A stretch of DNA of 27,017 nt, taken from positions 18,941 to 45,957 of the forward strand of contig QHTY01000179.1 of assembly GCA_003220985.1 (NCBI GenBank), in the 5' to 3' direction. The stretch is from Gemmatimonadota bacterium. Lineage in GTDB: Bacteria; Gemmatimonadota; Gemmatimonadetes; Gemmatimonadales; GWC2-71-9. Positions 22,164 to 27,017 of this stretch are shown piece after piece; within the stretch, counting starts at the first letter, position 1; each line of letters begins with the position of its first letter. Made by a program: the position numbers and the translations under genes. The notes below the pieces were generated by a model, which was not told the origin of the DNA, made no database searches, and saw only the letters and a list, made by a program, of their open reading frames with translations.

Positions 22164-23018
22164 TCAGCGCCAACCCGGCCAGACAAACGTGGCGGTCAGC
22201 GTGTCGCCCGTGGGCAGCGCGAGCTGTCGCCCGACGTTATTGAGCCGTCCGCAGATCGTGCCGAGCGGCTCCGTGTCAGCGGGACGGGCGACACGGAGGC
22301 AGACGACGTCGGCGTCGAGCGCGAGCGCGCGCTCACGTGCCGAGCGCGCCGGATCGGGTCGCGTGAGACTCAGCACCAGCGTGGTCGCGCGCCCCCGGAG
22401 CACGAGCTGCACGAGGCGCGGCGGCTCGTCCGGCACCATATCCATCGGCCGTGGCGCGCTGACCGTGTCTCCGCGCACCATGTTGAGAATGACCCGCGCT
22501 CGTCTGGGCCGGACGACCGCCTCGAGCCGGAAGTCGCGCGTGGAATCGCCGAGCTCGAAAGCTTCCGCGGGACGGGCTTCGCCACCCGCGAACTCCCGCT
22601 GGAGAACCAGCTCCACGCGTAGACCCTTCGCATCTTGTCCCCGCTTGCCGGCGCCGAACGGGTAGATCCGCACCGTGTCGCTCCACGCCAATCGAACGAG
22701 GCGCCGGTAGGTGTCTTCCTCCCACAGCGGCAATCCTCGCCGTGAGCGTCCCACCTGGCGGCGCGCGAAGAATTCGCCGGCGAGCGTCGCCGTATCGCCG
22801 AGCGGCGTCACTTGAAAGAGCGCCTCGACTTCGGCGGTGTCGGTTCGGAGTGTAAGTCGCATGTCGCTATCCAGCGGACCGCTGACGGCGCCACTCGCGA
22901 GAATGCGCGGCGCGACCGACGCAGGCTCGATGACGCGGATGCGATAGGTGAGCCGTGTGCCCGGTGCTTGGACAGCGGTCAGCGCCACGAGAATACTAGT
23001 GAACGACGATAGTCCCAC
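22164..23018 (-). CDS. Exported protein of unknown function
   Basis: 284 aa from the GTG at 23018, chosen because GAGGA lies 5 nt upstream and a signal-peptide-like stretch (LSSFTSILVALTAVQA) follows at once. The frame is open further upstream. I do not recognise a family. The body alternates short hydrophobic strands with charged residues (LTYRIRVIEP, MRLTLRTDTAEVEALFQV, GLRVELVLQREF, LRGRATTLVLSLTRPD), suggesting a beta-rich periplasmic protein, and it ends ATFVWPGWR. It overlaps the zf-HC2 gene by 23 bp and abuts the NAPRTase start, so it belongs to the GT2/zf-HC2 operon. Confidence 0.6.
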   Translation of the reverse strand: MGLSSFTSILVALTAVQAPGTRLTYRIRVIEPASVAPRILASGAVSGPLDSDMRLTLRTDTAEVEALFQVTPLGDTATLAGEFFARRQVGRSRRGLPLWEEDTYRRLVRLAWSDTVRIYPFGAGKRGQDAKGLRVELVLQREFAGGEARPAEAFELGDSTRDFRLEAVVRPRRARVILNMVRGDTVSAPRPMDMVPDEPPRLVQLVLRGRATTLVLSLTRPDPARSARERALALDADVVCLRVARPADTEPLGTICGRLNNVGRQLALPTGDTLTATFVWPGWR

Positions 23019-23346
23019 GCGATTCCTCGAGCGTGGCACCGCTGCCCGGCCCACCCCACTGGTGGTGGGCGACCCACCCTCCGACGACACCCGCGCCCAG
23101 CGCGATCACGACCCAGAGGGCGAGCGTACCGGCGCGGATCGCGGGACGGGGCACGACGAACGCATGCGGATTGCCCGCCGACCGCGCCAACGCGACGCGC
23201 ACCTCGAGGTGGCTCGCGCGGGCACCGGCGCAGTGCCCGCACGTCACCAGATGCTTGGCGAGCGCGGCGCGCTCGACCAGTGATAGCTCGCCATCCAGTT
23301 CCGCATCGATCTGCGCGAGCCATTGCTCGTGCGAGGCATCCGCCAT
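22996..23346 (-). CDS. Small zf-HC2 membrane protein (anti-sigma-like)
   Basis: 116 aa. The start ATG 23346 has a strong AAGGAGGAGG just upstream and overlaps the glycosyltransferase stop by one base (TAATG). It has the zinc motif HLVTCGHC (His32, Cys36, Cys39) in a helical N-terminal domain, then one transmembrane segment at about 72-93 (GTLALWVVIALGAGVVGGWV) and a short tail. This is a minimal anti-sigma factor layout, but no sigma factor is adjacent; it could control a distant ECF sigma factor or be a zinc-finger membrane protein with another role. Sits between a GT2 enzyme and an exported unknown protein. Confidence 0.75.
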   Translation of the reverse strand: MADASHEQWLAQIDAELDGELSLVERAALAKHLVTCGHCAGARASHLEVRVALARSAGNPHAFVVPRPAIRAGTLALWVVIALGAGVVGGWVAHHQWGGPGSGATLEESRGTIVVH

Positions 23347-24053
23347 TAGACCTCCTCCTTGACGCGGTAACGCAGGGCGCGGCGCTGCATCCAGCGCACG
23401 GCAAACGCGTCCACCAGTGACCGCCACACGCGATTCCACATACCGTACTTGGTCACGCCGTGCTGCCGCTGCCGATGGCCGACGGGTACCTCGGTCACGG
23501 TGCCACCCTGCATTTTGATCAACGTCGGTAGAAAACGATGCATTCCGGTGAACAGTGGCAAGGCGTTCACCGCATCGGTGCGAAAGGCTTTGAGCGAGCA
23601 CCCCGTATCCCGAATCACCTCGCCGTTCAGCCGGTTCCGCACGCCATTGGCGATCCGGCTCTGCAGGCGCTTCCACGGCGTGTCATGCCGTGTGGCGCGG
23701 TAGCCGGCAACGGCCGTGGCTCCGGTGCGCTGCAAGGTATCCACGAGTGTGAGAATATCGGCAGGGTCGTTTTGCAGATCGGCATCCAACGTGACGACGA
23801 TCGGCGCGCGCGCCGCCCGAAAGCCGGCCGCGAACGCCGCAGTCTGGCCGGCATTGCGTTCGAAGGCGAGGACGCGCAGCTGGGGATAGCCTTGTCGCAA
23901 GGCCTTGAGCGCTGCCACCGACCCGTCGCTCGAGCCGTCGTCCACGACGATGACCTCGTAACTCCGGCCGGCGAGGGCCGCTGCGATCTCCGCGAGCAGC
24001 GGCGCGAGATTTTCCCGCTCGTTGTACGCGGGCACCACGAGCGAAATGTCCAC
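23346..24053 (-). CDS. Family 2 glycosyltransferase, dolichyl/polyprenyl-phosphate mannosyltransferase type
   Basis: About 235 aa. A GT-A fold: ISLVVPAYNERENLAPLL, VIVVDDGSSDGSVAAL (nucleotide-sugar site), ERNAGQTAAFAAGFRAA, the metal-binding DxD in VTLDADLQNDPADI, and RDTGCSLKAFRTDAV plus GHRQRQHGVTKYG as in the DPM1/ArnC group. It transfers a sugar from a nucleotide donor, most likely to polyprenyl phosphate on the cytoplasmic face. It lacks the C-terminal transmembrane helices of ArnC/GtrB, with only a basic tail (RWMQRRALRYRVKEE). The start is uncertain: GTG 24053 (used here) or TTG 24062. It leads the zf-HC2/unknown/NAPRTase run. Confidence 0.88.
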   Translation of the reverse strand: MDISLVVPAYNERENLAPLLAEIAAALAGRSYEVIVVDDGSSDGSVAALKALRQGYPQLRVLAFERNAGQTAAFAAGFRAARAPIVVTLDADLQNDPADILTLVDTLQRTGATAVAGYRATRHDTPWKRLQSRIANGVRNRLNGEVIRDTGCSLKAFRTDAVNALPLFTGMHRFLPTLIKMQGGTVTEVPVGHRQRQHGVTKYGMWNRVWRSLVDAFAVRWMQRRALRYRVKEEV

Positions 24054-24073
24054 GGGGTGCAAACGATAGCAAG

Positions 24074-24102
24074 TTGACAGTCGCTAGACGAGTGGGTAAA
24101 AC
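24074..24102 (+). promoter_or_regulatory. Sigma-70-type promoter giving a leaderless asparaginase mRNA
   Basis: A consensus -35 TTGACA (24074-24079), a 17-bp spacer, and -10 TAAAAC (24097-24102). The expected transcription start, 6-7 nt downstream, coincides with the A or T of the ATG at 24108. No Shine-Dalgarno precedes that ATG, consistent with leaderless translation. Confidence 0.65.
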
Positions 24103-24107
24103 CGTGC

Positions 24108-24653
24108 ATGCCTGAATTCTGGTCGCGTCGCGAGTTCCTGGGCTCTGTCGCCGGGGGCATGGCCGCGCGTACGGTGCTGGACATTCCCCATCCGATGCGG
24201 CCGCCAGGGCCGCTGCCCCCCCAATCGCGCTGGGCGGCGAAGCCGGTGGCGATCGCGAGCGCCAATGGCCTGCGCGCCGTGCAAAAAGCCTTCGACATGC
24301 TGCTCCAGGGCGCCGACACACTCGACGCCGGGAGTGAAGATCCAGGAGCTCGATCCCAACGACGACTCGGTCGGCTATGGCGGTCTGCCAAATGCCGAAG
24401 GTGTGGTACAGCTCGACGCGTCGTGCATGCACGGACCCACCAAGCGCGCCGGCGCGGTCGGCGCACTCGAGAACATCAAGACCCCATCCGAGGTCGCGAA
24501 GCTCATCCTCAAGTACACGAGCCACATCTTCCTGGTTGGCGAGGGCGCCAAGCGATTCGCGCTCTCGTTCGGCTTCAAGGAAGAAGATCTGCTGACCGAA
24601 CACTCGCGCGAAGCGTGGCTGCGCTGGCGCGCCAACCTGAGCCCGACCGATAA
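24108..24653 (+). CDS. N4-(beta-N-acetylglucosaminyl)-L-asparaginase, N-terminal part (frame broken at ~24330)
   Basis: Meaningful to about codon 74 (24329). A twin-arginine signal, SRREFLGSVAGGMAA at residues 6-20, predicts folded export by Tat. Next comes the start of the Ntn-hydrolase alpha subunit (KPVAIASANGLRAVQKAFDMLLQGADTLDA). The frame then runs out of homology to a stop at 24653. Homologues continue as DAV-x-AGV; here GACGCC joins directly to GGGAGTG, so about 8 nt are missing. A good promoter placed to start transcription on the ATG lies immediately upstream, so the gene appears recently functional or only apparently broken. Confidence 0.78.
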   Translation: MPEFWSRREFLGSVAGGMAARTVLDIPHPMRPPGPLPPQSRWAAKPVAIASANGLRAVQKAFDMLLQGADTLDAGSEDPGARSQRRLGRLWRSAKCRRCGTARRVVHARTHQARRRGRRTREHQDPIRGREAHPQVHEPHLPGWRGRQAIRALVRLQGRRSADRTLARSVAALARQPEPDR

Positions 24654-25149
24654 CTACCTCGACGTGCCCGATTCCGATCATCTGGTCGTCACGAAAACCG
24701 GGACCATCAACTGCGACGCCGTGACGCCGCAGGGCGACCTGTCTTCGGTCACGACCACGAGCGGACTGTCCTGGAAGATTCCGGGCCGCGTCGGTGATTC
24801 ACCGATCATCGGTGCGGGGCAGTATTGCGACAACGATGTCGGGGCCGCGGGATCCACCGGACTCGGCGAGGCCAACATCAAAGTGTGCGGCGGGTTTCTG
24901 ACCGTCGAGCACCTGCGGCGCGGCCTGAAGCCGACCGACGCGTGTCTCGAGACGCTCAAGCGCGTCGTTGCCGAAACGGAAGCCCGGCTCCTCGACGCGC
25001 AGGGTAAACCGAAGTTCGACCTGGTGTTCTACGCCGTCACCAAGCGCGGAGAATTCGGGGCCGCGTCGCTCTATCCCAACCACTTCGCAGTCCACGACGG
25101 CACGGACGCCAAGATTCGCGACACGGCCTACCTATTTACCCGCGCCTAA
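24331..25149 (+). CDS. N4-(beta-N-acetylglucosaminyl)-L-asparaginase, catalytic part
   Basis: The shifted-frame continuation, starting GVKIQELDPNDDSVGYGGLPN, a strongly conserved family block. The autocleavage/nucleophile Thr is in TKTGTINCDA (Thr codon 24703-24705). Substrate-binding blocks are VTTTSGLSWKIPGRVGDSPIIGAG and the AAGSTGLGE segment. An Ntn hydrolase that self-cleaves before Thr, it removes N-linked GlcNAc from asparagine or hydrolyses related beta-aspartyl peptides; the GVGDSP-like block favours the glycosylasparaginase branch. Both halves are otherwise complete. It ends at TAA 25147-25149, inside the signal-peptide region of the next gene's frame. Confidence 0.85.
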   Translation, partial: GVKIQELDPNDDSVGYGGLPNAEGVVQLDASCMHGPTKRAGAVGALENIKTPSEVAKLILKYTSHIFLVGEGAKRFALSFGFKEEDLLTEHSREAWLRWRANLSPTDNYLDVPDSDHLVVTKTGTINCDAVTPQGDLSSVTTTSGLSWKIPGRVGDSPIIGAGQYCDNDVGAAGSTGLGEANIKVCGGFLTVEHLRRGLKPTDACLETLKRVVAETEARLLDAQGKPKFDLVFYAVTKRGEFGAASLYPNHFAVHDGTDAKIRDTAYLFTRA

Positions 25150-26255
25150 TTCTCCTCCTCGTCGCGCTGGCGACTCCGCTCGCGGCGCAGACCGCGGCCA
25201 AACAACAGCACGAGTGGGTCGATCACTTGTACCCATACGTGTCCTACAGCTCGATCGACGGATTCTGGGCCGCCGGGCACTATGACTGGTCGAGTCCCAT
25301 GGGCTTCGCCGAACGGCCGGAGCCGAATTTCGGGCGAGTCGCGCTCGATGTGGGCGCCAGCACCAAGGGCAGCTACGCGTTCGTGCTCGATGCGCAGGCG
25401 CCCGCGTATTGGGACGGCTGGCGCCTGGGTCTGACGCTCAGTCTGACGCGCGCCAACCGCCTGGGCTACTACGGTCAAGGCAACAACACCACGTACGACC
25501 GCGACAGCACCATCGGTCGGTCATACTTCTATCGGGTGAGCCGGCGGACGCACGGCGCGCGACTCACCGTCCAGCGCCGCGTGATCGGCCCGCTGCGCGT
25601 GCTCGGCGGCGCCACATTCGATCACACCGATTTTCGCGCGCTCCCGGGAGTGACGCTGTATCGGCGAGACAGTGTGGGCCCGTTCAATGATGCCGTCGGG
25701 CGCGCCGGCATCGTGTTCGATACTCGCGATCTCGAGGCGGACCCGCACCGCGGCATCCTCGCGGAGGCACTCGTCGGGAAGGGGCGTGGGTACACGCGCA
25801 CGACCGCAGCGATCCGGGCCTACGTTCACCCTTTCGAACGCCTGATCCTCGCCGCGCGCGTCGCGGGCGAACGGATGACCGGTTCGCCGCCGATCTCGGC
25901 GCAGCTCACGATGGAAACGAGTGAGGGCCCGGTCGTCGCCGTGGGTGGATACCGCTCGCTGCGCGGCTATTACGACGCGCGCTTTGTGGGACCCGGCAAG
26001 CTGGTCGGAGGCGTCGAGGCCCGGTACGGGTTGCTGTGGGCGCCGCGCCTGCTCGAGGTGAAGCTGTTCGCGTTCTACGATGCGGGACGCGTGTTCGGAC
26101 CCGGCGAAACGGTGCGACTCACGAGCGAGGGCCTGCACAAGGCCTGGGGCGGCGGCGTCGGCGCCGCAGTCATGCGGAATACCGTGCTGACGTTTTTCCT
26201 GGGAAAGGGCACGGAAGGGACGCTCGTCACCTTCGCGACGACGTGGAGTTTCTAG
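25134..26255 (+). CDS. Outer-membrane beta-barrel protein, D15/BamA-like; start codon unclear
   Basis: From 25143 the frame encodes a signal peptide, RLILLLVALATPLAAQ, cleaved before Gln (25188). No ATG, GTG or TTG occurs in frame upstream of it; the first canonical start is TTG 25227, which would remove the signal. ATT at 25134 is given as a placeholder start. The mature part is an Omp85/D15-type barrel: repeated amphipathic strands (GWRLGLTLSLTRANRLGYYG, LLEVKLFAFYDAGRVFG), the family loop motif as GGYRSLRGYYDARFVG (RGF/RGY), and a C-terminal Phe (TLVTFATTWSF) for BAM recognition. No POTRA domains are present, so it is a barrel-only surface antigen homologue, not BamA. It overlaps the asparaginase end and converges on the saccharopine dehydrogenase-like gene. 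Confidence 0.8.
   Translation: MYPRLILLLVALATPLAAQTAAKQQHEWVDHLYPYVSYSSIDGFWAAGHYDWSSPMGFAERPEPNFGRVALDVGASTKGSYAFVLDAQAPAYWDGWRLGLTLSLTRANRLGYYGQGNNTTYDRDSTIGRSYFYRVSRRTHGARLTVQRRVIGPLRVLGGATFDHTDFRALPGVTLYRRDSVGPFNDAVGRAGIVFDTRDLEADPHRGILAEALVGKGRGYTRTTAAIRAYVHPFERLILAARVAGERMTGSPPISAQLTMETSEGPVVAVGGYRSLRGYYDARFVGPGKLVGGVEARYGLLWAPRLLEVKLFAFYDAGRVFGPGETVRLTSEGLHKAWGGGVGAAVMRNTVLTFFLGKGTEGTLVTFATTWSF
26252..26255. other. Shared CTAG holding both convergent stop codons
   Basis: The barrel protein stop TAG (26253-26255, plus) and the saccharopine dehydrogenase-like stop TAG (26254-26252, minus) are two readings of the same palindrome. Confidence 0.95.
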
Positions 26256-27017
26256 GCCGTCACTTCGCGGATCTCGACGCCCCGCTTGCTCAGCTCGTCC
26301 ACATACGCCTGGAACGGCACCGCCTCGTCCGGCGTGTAGACGCCAGTCGATTCGATCCGGCCATCCACCTGCATCACACCGGTGATCGCAAGTGAAAACC
26401 CGGTCGTCCGCATCATCGCGCTGATTCCCGTGGCCTCGTCAAAGTAGTCGAGCAGCTGCCAGGCGACGCCCCGGCCGCTGCGCCCCTGGACTTCAACGCG
26501 CAGCGCGACGAGATCGCGGCTATTGGGCTTGGTCAGCTGCGGGGACACCGTCGCGATGAACGCCTCGCGCGGCACGATCGTCACGTCTTTGACGGTCACC
26601 GGATCGAGCGATAACAACCCCAGCTCGCGAATCGGGCGCATGATCGCCACATGTCCCGGATATCGCAGCGTCTTGTACTCCATGGTGCGCACCTGACCGC
26701 GGTACGCCCACGGCATCGTCGAGATCCCGCCGCCGGTATGGAAGGCCTCGAGTGTCCCCACCGGGCTGGGGAATTCGACGGCCTCGACCTCCGACAGGGC
26801 ATCCACGCGCTCCGGCCGGCCTTCGCGCAGCACCCACGAGGGCGTCGTGTAGTAGTCGAGCGCGCCTTCGAGAGAATAGACGATCTGATAATTGAGCGGC
26901 GGCTCCGGTTTCTGCGGCAGCCCCCCCACGAAGATCTTCACGCTCTCGGCCTCGCCGACGCGGCGAATGCCCTCGGCCGCGATGATGTTGACCATTCCGG
27001 GGGCGAGACCACAGTCG
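26252..27017 (-). CDS. Saccharopine dehydrogenase-like protein, 5' part outside window
   Basis: The frame is open to the window edge; the first visible codons are DCGLAPGMVNIIAAEGIRRV, the block that joins the Rossmann domain to the catalytic domain in LYS9-type saccharopine dehydrogenases, so the ATG at 26995 is internal. About 254 codons are visible: IFVGGLPQKPEPPLNYQIVYS, EGALDYYTTPSWVLREG, EAFHTGGGISTMPWAYRGQVRTMEYKTLRYPGH. The N-terminal NAD-binding half is outside. The family interconverts saccharopine with lysine or glutamate derivatives; bacterial members may instead reduce other amino-acid conjugates. No other lysine gene is nearby, so the substrate is open. Confidence 0.88.
   Translation of the reverse strand, partial: DCGLAPGMVNIIAAEGIRRVGEAESVKIFVGGLPQKPEPPLNYQIVYSLEGALDYYTTPSWVLREGRPERVDALSEVEAVEFPSPVGTLEAFHTGGGISTMPWAYRGQVRTMEYKTLRYPGHVAIMRPIRELGLLSLDPVTVKDVTIVPREAFIATVSPQLTKPNSRDLVALRVEVQGRSGRGVAWQLLDYFDEATGISAMMRTTGFSLAITGVMQVDGRIESTGVYTPDEAVPFQAYVDELSKRGVEIREVTA

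Overview
The window is GC-rich, densely packed bacterial chromosome from a Gram-negative (diderm) organism. Evidence for an outer membrane is a D15/BamA-type beta-barrel protein ending in Phe, a lipoprotein and several Sec/Tat export signals. Large secreted M14 and S9 peptidases, a zinc-finger anti-sigma system and mixed Shine-Dalgarno/leaderless starts would fit Gemmatimonadota or a similar soil phylum, but that placement is inference, not a database result. No rRNA, tRNA, CRISPR, phage or insertion sequence was seen, and no gene-free stretch exceeds 300 bases.

Layout. 1-2583 (+): 3' part of an M14 metallopeptidase. 2681-4770 (-): ECF sigma factor, its probable anti-sigma factor and a PDZ-only exported protein, in that transcription order. 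4815-4876: a heptamer-built palindrome. 4926-6018 (+): ferritin-like/VIT1 iron transporter of MbfA type, frame-broken. 6015-8414 (-): leuS. 8679-10744 (+): methyl-accepting chemotaxis protein, frame-broken. 10741-14148 (-): lipoprotein of unknown function, a 22-codon mini-ORF and an S9/DPP-IV peptidase. 14173-17541 (-): isochorismatase-family amidase, class V aminotransferase and serA (frame-broken), joined by 4-bp overlaps. 17618-21039 (-): argC-argB-argD-short argA. 21087-24053 (-): GT2 glycosyltransferase, zf-HC2 protein, unknown exported protein and nicotinate phosphoribosyltransferase. 24108-26255 (+): Tat-exported N4-glucosaminyl-asparaginase (frame-broken) and an outer-membrane barrel lacking a canonical start. 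26252-27017 (-): saccharopine dehydrogenase-like protein, cut by the window end.

Functionally, the minus-strand block from 14173 to 22163 is biosynthetic. It holds four enzymes of the acetylated ornithine/arginine route, a probable two-gene serine route (SerA plus class V aminotransferase), and a probable nicotinamide-to-NaMN salvage pair (amidase plus NAPRTase) flanking the arg genes. The rest is envelope biology: regulated stress response, iron export, chemosensing and extracytoplasmic peptide breakdown.

Two window-wide patterns stand out. First, four genes (mbfA-like, mcp, serA, asparaginase) are each interrupted once, three of them by what looks like a small deletion of about 8-31 nt, and a fifth gene has no usable start codon. 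This could be real decay or an assembly/read problem. Second, three of the four convergent gene pairs terminate inside each other, sharing a CTAG/CTAA tetranucleotide that supplies both stop codons. The fourth pair is separated by a long imperfect hairpin.
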